The notes below the pieces were generated by a model. That model saw nothing but the letters and a program-made list of their open reading frames with translations. It searched no databases and was not told the origin of the DNA. Shown here in pieces: positions 17,340 to 28,321 of a stretch of 64,000 nucleotides of DNA (positions within the stretch are counted from its first letter, which is position 1; every line of letters begins with the position of its first letter). This DNA comes from Hyaloraphidium curvatum (taxonomy: Eukaryota > Monoblepharomycota > Hyaloraphidiomycetes > Hyaloraphidiales > Hyaloraphidiaceae), in NCBI GenBank assembly GCA_025558095.1, contig JAIVFI010000025.1:589717-653716 (forward strand). The letters are read 5' to 3'. A program made the position numbers and the translations under genes.

Positions 17340-20075
17340 CGCTGTCTCCTTAATGTGGTGAAGCGGGATGGCGGGCGGCGGCGGGCGCGGGCGTGGGCGC
17401 GGGGCCGGGGCGGGCGTGGCCGGCAAAGTGGGATTGCGGCGGGGCGCCCCCGGCCGGTGCCGAACAACCCAAACGCAAAGGCAGAAGGCCCGGCATCGAT
17501 GCGCGCGCAGATCGCGGCATCCGATCCCGCAGACAGCCGCATCACATCGACGTAGATCACTTTGGATGTGCCGAGGCGGCGGGGTGGCTCCCGGGCACCT
17601 GGGCGTGCGTGGCCGGCCGACGCCGATACGCCGATCCCACGGGTCTTGGACCCGCGAACTCAATAGCGGGTCCACCGAATCCGCCGCGCCGCCGGGCCGC
17701 CGGCCAACCTCGTTCTCTCCTATTACTTCCGTGGACGAGAATAGTATCTCGGAGGGAATCGGACCCGTGCCAAGGGGTCACGCCCTTCGTGCCGATGCCG
17801 CGCAAGCGGCATCCCACCCGGCCACCTGATCGGCCGCGGTTCCTCGCCCTGCCGAGCACTTCCTGGACCTCTCGGAGGCATTTCTAGAACATCACTGCAT
17901 CGGCTATTCACCGCGGACTCGGGACCTCGGCCGCAAGCCTCCGCGGTGTTGCGCCGCGCGGCCGCCCTGCGCACGGCCGGAGCGGAAGGCACTCCGCGAA
18001 GGCCTGAAATAGGCAGCACCGCGGCGCAACGGGCGCGATTTGATGGCATATAGAGTTCATTCGATTCGTTTTTTGTGTACTATGGGGCCCGGAGAGCCGG
18101 GCAAGCCCACCTTCTCGGCGAGCCAATGGCGTCCCAGGAGCGTCCGTCCTCTCCTCCGAAATCTCACGCAGCAGCATTCCGTAGACCGACACTGGACGCC
18201 GGCACTGTCGGAAAGATCCGGAGGGTTCGAGTAGCGACCTTCTCCAAACCTGCCGCAGTCACCGGCGTCCCGCCCGCTTTCCGTCCGCATCTGTCCTCAT
18301 CCACTGTCCCGTCCGAGATCTCGATGCTGGGCTAGACAGCGGAGGTTGGAATCTGCGAGGGAGCCATCCCGCGCCGGGCTCCGCCGAGCAGACCGGCATT
18401 CAACGCCGCGGAAGGGATCACCATTCAGCGGGATGCCGGCCGAGAAGAGTTCCCGGGCGGCGCGAGCAAAATCTTCCTGCGCCGCCATGCTCGCGAGGCC
18501 GGCATCCGCGTACGGTGGTCCGTCCGTTCGAACAAAAGCTCGGAAGCGGGACTTCACTGGGCTGTCAGCAGGTTGCCGCGGAATCCGGCCTCGGCGGCAA
18601 GCCTGATACCCTCCGATCCCGCATCCGCGCGGTCCCGCGAACGACCCCGTGCAGAACAAGCACGTATGCCGGCACGTGCGGGTCTGCAATACGTCGCGCT
18701 TGCCAGCAGATTGCCGCTGGCGGGCACCGCAGGGCGCCCGCGCAGAAGTCCTGTGGAGTGGTGTCCCGTCCCATCGGCAGCCTCCTTGAGACCACGTTGT
18801 CCGTGTGCGCCGTCAAAGAAAAGGTGCAGGGCTCCTACCAGCTCCATTTGCGCCGACCACGAATATATCGGCGCCGCGAAACCCGAAGTCCAGCATCCGA
18901 AGGAGGCTTCTGCCTGTTTGCCACCAGGGTGCCCGGTCCGCCCTGATGCCGAACTTTCGCGTCGCAGAAGCGTCGGGCAGGATTCCGGCGCTGGGCGACG
19001 CAGACCAAGATCGGCATCCGGGTCCGTCCGAGTTGTGCGCTAGGGAATGGTGCGGATGCGCTACCGGAGAACTGTTCTGACGAAGGGCTCCCCACGCGTC
19101 AGAAGACACCCGTTGTTACCGCATCCGCGCGATCCAAAGAGTCCGATCCAGATTCTCGTGCGCGGGAAGTCCGCTTGGAGCCACGCGACGCCGGTGCCAA
19201 AAGGGACGAGCCTGTGTGGGCACCGCACAGGCGCCCGCGCCTATCTCCATGCACCGGCGTCCCGTTCGATCGGCCGTGCCCTCGAGTACACAACCGGACC
19301 AATGTACAGTATCACCTCAGGTGCCAAACAGATTGGTGCACACCATTCAGATGAGTTTCGGAGAGCTGGAGAGAGATCGAGATCCGCCCTGATGCCGATC
19401 CTCCTGCGGATGAGCAGCGACTGGCACCATTCCCGGCGCCGGTCATCGCACCCCGAGATAGGCACCTGGTCAGTCCGAACTGCCGGCGCGTGCAGGAACT
19501 TCTGATGCGGATCTATGCGCGCCACCTGCCCTGCGATTGAGTCCCGCGGCGGAGCCAAAGCACGGTACGACCCGCATGCGCTTGAATGCCGGCGCGCGTA
19601 GACTCCATCCACACATGGACAGCACTGCCATCCACGGGGCGCAGCAGATGCGCGCGGAGCGGAACCTCCTCGATAGAAGAAAGCCATCGTCCGCGGCTGT
19701 CTCCAAGTTGTCCGCGAACTTCCTTGACTCCTTTTCCGCTTCCAACCAGCACGAGCAGCACCATCCGTGATTCGGTGGCGCTTTCCGTGCCGGCGAGCAG
19801 CGGGAAGCGGGTTGACGTGGCGGTCCGTCGGGGGCGTCGTCCATGTCCGGTGGCTGTCGGCACTCCCCGCTCTTGGAAATCAGCGTGTTCCAGTCGGCCA
19901 GTAGGAAAGCGAGCATGTGCTGGCGCAAAGTGCGCGTCCTTCCCGGGTGAGTGAGCGGAGACCGGCCTTCGCTTTGCCTCCGCCCTCGTTCTCGGCGCCG
20001 TCGCCACACCCGTTCTCCGCACCACCGTCTCCCACCCTCGGAAATCAGACCTCTACCGCAGGCGCCGAGCAAATC
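17340..20075. other. 2.7 kb gene-empty region with faint internal repeats
   Basis: I find no convincing coding exon. Short strings recur about 440-500 bp apart: TCCGCCCTGATGCCGA at ~18938 and ~19383; GGGCACCGCA...GGCGCCCGCGC at ~18722 and ~19218; GCATCCGCGCG at ~18621 and ~19121. This suggests an old tandem duplication. The left end would hold the ZIP promoter and the right end the SDR promoter. Confidence 0.4.
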
Positions 20076-21143
20076 ATGTCCGTCCTGCGCATGATCAACA
20101 AATCCACCGGCCTCGGCCGCGTGTCGCTCATCACCGGCGGCGCGTCGCCCGTCGGAATCGGCGCGGCCACGGCGCGAGTGTTCGCGCGCGAGGGGGCCAA
20201 GGTCATCATCTCGGATTTGGCGGACCGCGAGCAGGACGCGAAGAAGGTCGTCGCCGAGTGCAATGCTATCCGACCAAACTCGGCCGTGTTCATCCCGCTG
20301 GACGTCACGGACGAGCGCGACTGGGTGCGGGCGATGGAGGAGGTCGAGGCCAAGGTCGGAGTGCTCGATGTGCTCTTCAACAAGTCAGGCTCTCTTTTGC
20401 CTTGCCGATTTGAGGCTGAATGCTGTTTGCAGCGCCGGGATCAGCGGCGAGATCAACCAGCTACCCAACGAGACGATGGACACGGCGGACATCTCCCATT
20501 ACGAGAAGATCATGCGGATCAACTCGACGGGCGTGGTGCTGGGTCTCAAGTACGCGGCCAAGTCGATGAAGAAAAACAAAGTCGAGGAATGGAAGTCGAT
20601 CGTCATGACTTCGAGCGTGGCCGGCCTCCAGGGCAGCCCGGCGGTGCCGCTCGGCTACACGGCAAGGTTCCCTTCTTTGCTCTGCTGCCTTCTGATTCGA
20701 GCTGACGATGTTGGATGGCATCTAGCAAATGGGCTGTTCGCGGGCTGGCGAAGCACGGTTGGTAGCCCCCACATTTCCGGTCGGCATGTCACCCATCCTT
20801 CCTCCATTCCGAAGCTGCCCAGCTCGGCGTTGCCGACAAGATCCGATGCAATTCCATACATCCAGGCGTTATCGTCTCCGACATGACCGTCAACGCGGAA
20901 TGGTAGGTCGGCGGGCCAACGAAGACCCTCGTCTGATCTCTCTTTCCGCTCCCTTCCAGGGTCGACCACTCGGGCAAGCACAAGCCCGGCGTCGGCGAGA
21001 TGTTCCAGCAGCAGATCCCCTTCAAGCGCCCCGGCTGGCCCGACGAGGTGGCCGCCGCCGTGCTCTTCCTGGCCTCGCCCGAGTCGAGCTACATCTCGGG
21101 GCAGGCCACGGTCATCGACGGGGCCATCCACAACGGCAGCTAA
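20076..21143 (+). CDS. Short-chain dehydrogenase/reductase (classical SDR)
   Basis: Five exons: 20076-20383, 20433-20666, 20726-20757, 20815-20902 and 20960-21143; 281 aa. The cofactor motif TGGASPVGIG (about residues 20-29), LDVTD, LFNNAGISGE (rebuilt across intron 1) and the catalytic Tyr178-x3-Lys182 (YTASKWAVRGLAK, rebuilt across intron 2) are all present, with a Ser-rich SSVAG strand before the Tyr. The C-terminus (SGQATVIDG) is typical of oligomeric classical SDRs. The substrate is unknown; steroid or secondary alcohols are plausible. It converges with the P450 gene 140 bp away. The 32 nt third exon is easily missed by gene finders. Confidence 0.9.
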
Positions 21144-21283
21144 TCATCGAGTGCCCGCTCGCTGTAATGCGCAATTCGGATTTGGAGAACAGAGTTTGTT
21201 GGATCGACCACGCATGTTCACGACGTCGCACTCCGACCCAACAAAACCAGGGCAAGCTATTTCTCGCTCTCTCACACCCAGTC

Positions 21284-23069
21284 TCACTTCTCCCTCTCCT
21301 CCACGAATGCGGTGCAGTCCCTCGGCCTCTGCGTCGCCGGCTCCGCGAACGCGACCTCGGCCCCGACGGGCTTGGTGGCGCGGTCCGTCATCTCGGCGGC
21401 AAAGTCGGGATCGTCGGGCCGCACGTCGTCGCGGTAGGCGAGGTCCGTGGCGATCCGGAAGCGGAAGCGCCGGAGGAACGAGGCCATCAGCACGCGGTAC
21501 TCCAGCAGGGCAAAGTCTTTGCCGATGCAGATTCGGGGCTTCGGGAAGAAATGAGCCAATCAACCAGTCAGATCGTGTCGACCGAGGACTCACGCCGTTG
21601 GAGAACGGGATGTAGGCAAAGAGGTGCTTGACGGGCGACTCGCCGAGCCATCGCTCGGGCTTGAACTCCTCGGCGTCGTCTCCCCAGAACCTCTTGCTCT
21701 TGTGGAGCGCCGTGTACCTGGAGGACGAAAACGTGAGCCGAGGACCTTTCGGATTGCTTTCGGGGGTACGAACGGGATGTAGATGGGAGTGTCGCCCGTC
21801 AGCACCTTGCCGTCGATCGTCTCCCCGGCGGGTACTGTCCGCATCGCCCCCGGCGCGATCGGGTGCATCCTCAGGACTTCCTTAAACACTGCACCCAGGT
21901 ACTCCATCTTGGCCTGTTCTTCGTAGCCGCAGGGGGAAGTCGGAGTGGGGAGGATCGAGTCGATTTCGGCGACGACCTTGGCGAGGGCTTCGGAGTGCTT
22001 GTTCAAGAGGAGGAGGGTGAAAGCGGACGTCGAGGCCGTGGTTTCGTGCCTTCGGCGGCGAAAGTTAATGAAGCGGCCAATGACTGACAGACCCGCGGAT
22101 GACGGCGTACCCGGCAACGAGGAAGGTCATGATTTCGTCAAGGAAATCCTCGTCCGACATGCGGTCCTCCGCGTTCGCGGACCCCATCTTCATGAGGAGG
22201 TCGAGGATGCTGTTACCGCCCTTCTCGTCGCCTGACTGCTCCCTCAGCCGCGCCTCCCGGACGATATCGAGGCCCAGCATCTTGAACTTGCCCAGCTCCT
22301 GGTAAAAGTTGTACGTCTCGCGCGGGTGTGTGATGTATCGCATCGGGTTCGTCAGGAGCTTGGCCGGCTCCGCGAGGCTGACATAGACCATGTTCTTGAT
22401 CGATGTCGTCCGCTCGTCGTCGGGCGAACTGGTCGTGAACCCGAACCGATACCCGAAACCGACCTCGCCGATGATGTCGAGGGTAACCTTGGAGAACCAT
22501 TCGCCCATGTCGACCGGCTCCCCCGGATGGGCCGCGACCTGTCGCGAGATGGCGTCTGCGAACAAGGTGCCGTACGATGAGAACGCCGGCACCATCTGCC
22601 GGAGAAAGTCGGGCTTGAAGCCGTGGTTCATGACGCGCCGCTTCCGGGACCAAACATCGCCCTCCGAAGTCAGGAGCCCGTTGCCCACGATCGGCCGGAC
22701 CGAGTCGTAGTCGGTCTTTGGGTAGTTCTTCTTCAGCAGCACTTGGTGGACCACGTCGGGGTCGTAAGACACGAGCATCGTGTAGAAGAATCCCAAATAG
22801 AGCGGGAACGTCTCCGGCACGGCAGGATCCTGGGCCATCAGCTGGGTGACCGCGGTGAAGTGCATGTTGGAGCGCGCAAAGAGATCCATATGGCCCTTCC
22901 ACAGCGTGTAGCCCTCGGTTCTCGGCGGCACGAAGCCGGCGGCCTCCAGCACGCGGCGCCGGTGGAAGTTCTTCAGGAAGGTCTGGCCAACGACGAAGCC
23001 GGCGTACAAGAGCGCCGCAGCGACGAGCGTGCCGACGACCCACAGCATTGTGGCCGCGCTGAACGCCAT
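21284..23069 (-). CDS. Cytochrome P450 monooxygenase
   Basis: Four exons: 23069-22111, 22049-21774, 21717-21594 and 21538-21284; 537 aa. The N-terminal membrane anchor (LWVVGTLVAAALLYAGFVVG) indicates ER location. The I-helix oxygen-binding motif VAGHETTAS is rebuilt across intron 1. EVLRMHP gives the K-helix ExxR, FKPERW the PERF-like motif, and FSNGPRICIGKDFA the heme loop with Cys457, rebuilt across intron 3. All catalytic elements are intact. It is divergently transcribed from the GMC oxidoreductase gene (288 bp between starts) and convergent with an SDR, so the three may act in one oxidative route. Substrate and CYP family were not assigned. Confidence 0.93.
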
Positions 23070-23357
23070 CGCGGCCACGTTTGCGAGCGATGGGGTTGTT
23101 GGCGCGAAAGGGTCTCCCGCGCTCGCGCGCGGGCGTGGACCGGGCGTGGACCCCGAGGCGGCGAGACCCCGCAAACCTCCTACTCGAGGCAGAAAAGTGT
23201 CAGCGATAGATGATTGTAGCAAAATCTTTAAGATTCGAGATGCTGCGGAGGCGGTAGCTCGGGATGGCCGATCAAGATCGGGATCATCGACGCGGATCGC
23301 CACCCTTTAGCGCCGTCGCCGCATCTCCGTCCCCCAATCTCCGTCGCGGTCAGCGCC
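23070..23357. promoter_or_regulatory. Shared promoter region between P450 and GMC genes
   Basis: 288 bp separate the two divergent start codons. An A/T-richer patch (TGATTGTAGCAAAATC, about 23211-23226) sits near the middle and could serve both directions. This is inferred from layout only. Confidence 0.35.
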
Positions 23358-25545
23358 ATGCCGGCTCCTCTCCGCGCGCCGGAGAGGACGAAAGCAGATG
23401 TTGCCGATGCGGCGAACCAGAATGGCGCCAACGCGTGGTGGAAGGAAGGAGGGGGCGATGCCTTCGAGTTCGACTGTAAGTAGTCGCCAACGCGAATGTC
23501 GCGGGTGCATCGCGGGCCGGGAACCGATGGAGTGGGGATTTCGGTTCTTTGGAGCCTCTTCAGACGCGCTTCGTCGCGAAAGGCCGCCCTGTGTTCCCGC
23601 GACGCGCTGGGTGACCGCGCCACATGTGGACCTCCCCTCGGCTTGCCACTCATACGGCCTGTTCTCCCAGACATCGTTGTTGGATCGGGCTCTTCGGGAT
23701 CGGCTCTCGCAGGGCGGCTCGCCGAGCATCTCCCGGACAGTTCGATCCTGCTTCTGGAGGCCGGGCCTTCCAATGACCACCCCATGATCAAGTGCCCTTT
23801 CCGGATGTTCGACCTGCTGGGATCCGAATTCGATTGTCGGTTCATTGCCTCGTTCGTCTCGGAGCCCAGTCTCACCGCGTCGCTGATCTGCAGGGCAGTA
23901 CAAGACGGAGCCCATGCCGCTGGCCAACAACCGGATCATGGACTGGCCCCGCGGTCGCGCTCTTGGAGGCTCGTCGTCGATCAACGGCATTCTCTGGGTT
24001 CCGGGATCCCGCGTCGACTACGACGAGTGGGCCAAGATGGGCGCCACGGGCTGGGACTACGACTCGGTGAAGCACTACTTCGAAGCCATGGAGACCGTGC
24101 ACGGCCTCGACAGGAAGGGCCGAGGCAAAAGTGGGCCCGTGGACGTGACGTCGTTCAAGAAGGAGCAAGTGAATCCCTGTGGGCGCGACAGATCCGTCCT
24201 CTGATCTTGGCCTGACGACGCCAAAGTCTCGCAGCTGTTTGTCGAGGCGTGCGCTGCCCTTCCGGATGCCCCGCCGCCGGCGTCGTTCCATATTCCCTTA
24301 ACGGAAGACTACAACTCGGGCGAGAACCTCGGGGCGTCCCTTTCCCAGAACAACTGCTACAAGGGAGCCCGCTCGGACATCTACAGCAGCTACATAAGGA
24401 AGCGCGGCCTCGACAAGGGACCGCCTGGGGCAGCCAAGGGGCTGACGGTTTTGACGCACGCCGAAGCCACGAAGCTGCACTTTAAGCCGGACATGTCGCT
24501 GGACGTCGTCGAGGTCCTGTACTCGCCGCCGAGCGGCGAAGCCCAGACCATTCGGTTCCGGGCGCGGGCGGAAACGGTCCTGTCTGCGGGCGCCATCAAC
24601 ACCCCGCTCCTCCTCCTCGCCTCCGGCGTCGGCCCCAAGGCCGACCTTGAGGCCGCGGGCATCCCCTGCATGCTCGACCTGCCCGTCGGGAAGGGCCTGC
24701 AGGACCACCTGTACGCGAGCCTGTACTTCCTGACCAAACCTGGCGGGCCGGACCGGGGCCCGATCACCAAGGACAGGATCGAGAGCGGGCTCAAGGAGTG
24801 GGACGACACCGACGGCGGCGGCGAGCTCAGCGTCGGACCGACGGAGGCGGTGGCATTCTTCAAGAGCGGTCTGGACGGCTTCTACGGCTGCGATGCGGAG
24901 GTGCAGGTCGATGTGCCGCATTCCGAAACGTGACCTGACCACGGCCCATCCTGCTACCGCAGATCGAGTTCTCGCCCATCTTTTGGGACAAGCCGGAGGA
25001 CGAGGCAATCTGCTTCATTACCGAGGTGGTGGGCTCCCTCTCGCGCGGCGAGATCAAGGTGGTGAAAGGAGCGGACGGGCAACCGCACTTCGAGATCCAC
25101 GTGAGCGTGATCGCGTGTTCGGATGTTTTCCTGTTTTGACACCGTCGATCAGCCCGAGTACTTTACCGTCGACCGCGATCTCAAAGTGCTCGTCCGCGCC
25201 CTCCAGGCTTCGCGCCGGATCGCTGCGACGAATCCCCTGGCCGAGCGTGTTAAGGAGGAGTTCGTAGACCCGGAGATCGCCGCGCTACACGACCCGTTCA
25301 AGGAGGAGCAGAAGTACCTCGAGGAGTTCGCCAAGAAGTACTGTGTCACGGTCTATCACCCCGCGTGCACAACGGCCATCGGCAAGGTGGTTGACACCGA
25401 GCTCAAGGTCAAGGGGATCAAGGGGCTTCGGATCGCCGACGCCGGTGTGATGCCCCGGATCGTCGCAGGCAACACGAACGCGCCGTGCGTCATGATCGGA
25501 GAGAAGTGCGCGGCGATGCTGATTGCGGAGAGGCAGAAGCGTTAG
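23358..25545 (+). CDS. GMC oxidoreductase (choline dehydrogenase / alcohol oxidase-like)
   Basis: Six exons: 23358-23475, 23671-23835, 23894-24168, 24235-24906, 24963-25100 and 25153-25545; 586 aa. The FAD-binding motif FDYIVVGSGSSGSALAGRL is rebuilt across a 195 nt first intron (donor GTAAGT). SEFDWQYKTEP, RGRALGGSSSING (GMC signature 1), GAINTPLLLLASGVG (signature 2) and the C-terminal HPACTTAIG (catalytic His) with GNTNAPC (catalytic Asn) follow. Such flavoenzymes oxidise primary alcohols, passing electrons to oxygen or quinone. The exon 4 donor is uncertain (24907 or 24901). A ~35 aa lead precedes the FAD motif with no clear signal peptide. Head-to-head with the P450. Confidence 0.9.
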
Positions 25546-26005
25546 CCGTCATCCAGATATGCTGTGTAGCTCATGGAGGTTTTTGACTGTCAGCTGCGCC
25601 GAGCGCCTCGATCTTGCCAGCCATGTTTACACGAAAAGCGAAGCCCTGCCCCCCGAAATGTACCCTTCCATCTCGTAGAGCCACTGAGCCGTGCCCTCCA
25701 CCCGACGACTTACCTCACCGGCCGCCCTCCCAGCCGCCGTGGACTGGCAAGGATTGTGGACCTGAACGATTGGAACGCCGTGTTGCGAGAGTGAATCTGA
25801 TCGTCAGGCCGCCAGGTCATCAGGAGGCGGCGCTGGCAACCGGCGGTGCGGCCCTGCGAGCGTTTGATGACAACAGTCCTTATACGGCGCGGGATGGGAG
25901 TCCGCGACGGCCAGACGTGGAACTCGCGGTAGAACTGTCGGCTTCGCGCGGCGGTGCGGCCGGGCTCAGCACCATTTTCCTGTCTCCCGTTCACGCCCAA
26001 ACACG
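25546..26005. other. Intergenic, nothing recognised
   Basis: 460 bp between GMC stop and the kinase-like gene. Open frames here are short and do not resemble proteins. It probably holds the GMC 3' UTR and the promoter of the next gene. Confidence 0.4.
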
Positions 26006-27079
26006 ATGGACGCCGCCGTAGGACCGAAGCTCCTCGACCACATCTCCGACACATTGGCTCCTGCTGGAACGCGTTTGGCGATAGCCGGCGCGGATTTGCA
26101 GCCGGGAGCGGCGGCCGGACTGAAGAACGCGAACGTGGTGCTGGAGGCCCAACCGGAGCCCGCCGGGGGCCCGTTCCGAGTGCTCCTGCGCGTGTATGCC
26201 TTTCCCAGCGTCATAATCTCCGGTCGCACCGCGGCGGAGAACGAGGCCGCCGTGTTGGAGCTCCTCGGACGCGCGTCTCCCGGTCTCGCTCCGAAGCTCC
26301 TCCTCAAGCGCGCCTCTGGAGCGCCCGGAGCCGGCCCTGAGGAGGAGCAGGATTGGAACGTTATCGAGTATATCACGAATGAGGGCGGCCTGACCCCTCA
26401 GGAAGCTTTTGCCCGCGGATCCCAGGCCATGGCGCTCCTAGCTACAGTTCACGGGGTGGACCTCGCAAAGAACCCGAACTCTTTCGTATTGGACGTGCCG
26501 GCGGAAGAGCTCCGTCTTGTGCCGGATTCGGACGCTGTTGGACCGGGCTTCCTGGCGAGCTGCGGGGACGGCGAGTATGGAGCGAAGCTGGCTGCAACCT
26601 GGACCAAGGTTCAGCAGGTTTCCGACGTCCACGGCGACGTTTTCGCATCTCTGCCCCGCGAGGCCTTGATCCACGGCGATTCGCACGCCGGAAACTTCCT
26701 CAAGACCGGGGATGGATTGCGCCTCATCGATTTCGAAGGCGCCCGCGTCGGATGCGAGCTGGAAGACCTGGGATCCTTCTTCGTCGTGGTCTTTCCTCCA
26801 CTGTCTGGTGAACAAGAAGCTGCCCTGCTCTCGGACTACCGCCACCATGCCGGATCGCGGACCTGCGACATGCTTGACAAACTGCAAGGCCAAGACGGGG
26901 ACCTGCAGCGGGCTTTGAGCCTCTTCAAGATCCGCAAGCTGTGCCGGATGATTTCCTTCTTCAACGACGCCGTGGACAAGATGGGACCGGAGGCGGCGTC
27001 GAGCCCGGCTGCCAACGCATTGGCTGGCGGAGCCAGGTTCTTCTTGGGCCTGCTCGACAACATCCTCCAGAGCCTGTAG
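26006..27079 (+). CDS. APH/choline-kinase-fold phosphotransferase-like protein
   Basis: 357 aa, single exon, ATG at 26006 (AAACACGATGG context). The core motif ALIHGDSHAGNFL (about residues 220-232; Brenner-type catalytic Asp) followed by LRLIDFEGARVG (metal-binding Asp, ~242) identifies the aminoglycoside-phosphotransferase/choline-kinase fold. Upstream, FRVLLRVYAFPSVI is the ATP-binding strand pair, and ENEAAVLELLG is the helix supplying the conserved Glu. EYITNEGG matches the hinge. It probably phosphorylates a small molecule in the cytosol; ethanolamine/choline or a sugar are possible, but no subgroup is clear. No intron, unlike most neighbours. Confidence 0.8.
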   Translation: MDAAVGPKLLDHISDTLAPAGTRLAIAGADLQPGAAAGLKNANVVLEAQPEPAGGPFRVLLRVYAFPSVIISGRTAAENEAAVLELLGRASPGLAPKLLLKRASGAPGAGPEEEQDWNVIEYITNEGGLTPQEAFARGSQAMALLATVHGVDLAKNPNSFVLDVPAEELRLVPDSDAVGPGFLASCGDGEYGAKLAATWTKVQQVSDVHGDVFASLPREALIHGDSHAGNFLKTGDGLRLIDFEGARVGCELEDLGSFFVVVFPPLSGEQEAALLSDYRHHAGSRTCDMLDKLQGQDGDLQRALSLFKIRKLCRMISFFNDAVDKMGPEAASSPAANALAGGARFFLGLLDNILQSL

Positions 27080-27393
27080 GTTACGTATGTACTCGGAAGC
27101 CATTCGCTACAATGCCCAAGAAGTGCCTGATCCTGATCCTAGCGTCCGATCGGGATCAATCGACGGCGTCATCCGTTCCGCGGCGTTGCGCCCGCCGCCC
27201 GCCCGCGCGGGGACCGACTTTTCTCGCAACACAGTCATCCGTCGAAAGCGCTCCTTGGCCCCGGACGAACACGCAGCTTCAGCGGAAAACTTGCTCCAGT
27301 ACCGCGACTGGCAGCAGATCCTCGCCGCGCCGGGATTTGAGGGCGGGGAGGGTGTGGGGCACTGGACTTTCTCGGACCGCGGAACTCCCCGCC

Positions 27394-28224
27394 ATGTCGG
27401 CCCGCCATGTCGCCGGCGAGGTCTTTGCCGCGCTCTGCGTGGTCTGCTGGGCACTGGTACCGGCGCCGCAGGTCTGGAAGAACTGGCGCAGCAAGACCAC
27501 TGAGGGCCTTTCTCCGTTCTTGGCACTCATCTGGATCTTCAATTCGATGTTGATAGGCGCTTTCACAATCGTCGAGGGCCTTTCGGCGGGCTTGATAGCG
27601 CAGCCCTTCATCAGCGCCTTCATGCTCCTCGTCGTGACCTGGCAAATCATGTACTACGCCCCGGCGAACAAGCGGGACTGGCGGCGGCCGACGCTCTACA
27701 CCTTCGGGCTCACGGGCTTCTTCGGCGGCGTGCTCGTCGGGCTGGTCTTCGGGCTGCGCGCCGCCGACCGCGCAGGCGTTTCCTTGGACTGGTTCGCCTA
27801 CATCACCACCGTGGTGGGAGTAGGTGGAATGGTGCCCCAGTACTACGAGACGTGGAAGTTCCAGCGCGTTCTCGGACTCTCGCTGGGCCTCTGCCTTCTG
27901 GACATGTGCGGTTCTCTCTTTGGAGCAACGTCCGTTGCTCTCGCGACCGACCCACTCAATGTGCCCGCCTTCGTGCTGTACATCGTATACGCGCCTTTTG
28001 TAGGAGGCATGATTCCCCTGCACTACGCGCTGGAGACGAGGTGGAGGCGTCTGCACCCGGAGGAGGCGGCCCGGGACGTGGAAAAGGCGGAAGGGGCCGA
28101 GGTGAAGGAGGACGTCGACAAAGACGGGAAAACCGAGGATGCGGAGGCTGAACCGGACTCTGGCACGGTCGAGGTGATGGAGGGCGATTATGTGGCACCG
28201 CAGGCACCTCGTAGTGCCCAATAG
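27394..28224 (+). CDS. PQ-loop repeat membrane protein
   Basis: 276 aa from the ATG at 27394; a second ATG follows four codons later. Two PQ-loop repeats are visible: VPAPQVWKNWRSKTTEGLS (Pro25-Gln26) and MVPQYYETWKFQRVLGLSLG (about residue 148). Around seven hydrophobic segments follow in the usual 3+1+3 layout. Family members move cystine, cationic amino acids or sugars across lysosomal/vacuolar membranes, or act as SWEET-like carriers. The C-terminal ~55 residues are a highly charged Glu/Lys/Asp tail, probably cytosolic. No intron. The transported compound is not predictable from sequence. Confidence 0.85.
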   Translation: MSARHVAGEVFAALCVVCWALVPAPQVWKNWRSKTTEGLSPFLALIWIFNSMLIGAFTIVEGLSAGLIAQPFISAFMLLVVTWQIMYYAPANKRDWRRPTLYTFGLTGFFGGVLVGLVFGLRAADRAGVSLDWFAYITTVVGVGGMVPQYYETWKFQRVLGLSLGLCLLDMCGSLFGATSVALATDPLNVPAFVLYIVYAPFVGGMIPLHYALETRWRRLHPEEAARDVEKAEGAEVKEDVDKDGKTEDAEAEPDSGTVEVMEGDYVAPQAPRSAQ

Positions 28225-28321
28225 GTGTGTCACCCCAACTCTTCTCTTGCCGGCCTGGCTGACTTGCTTTCGTCAGATCTTTCTCTATCACAATGAGCAT
28301 TCTTTTCCGTTCTCTGTTTGT

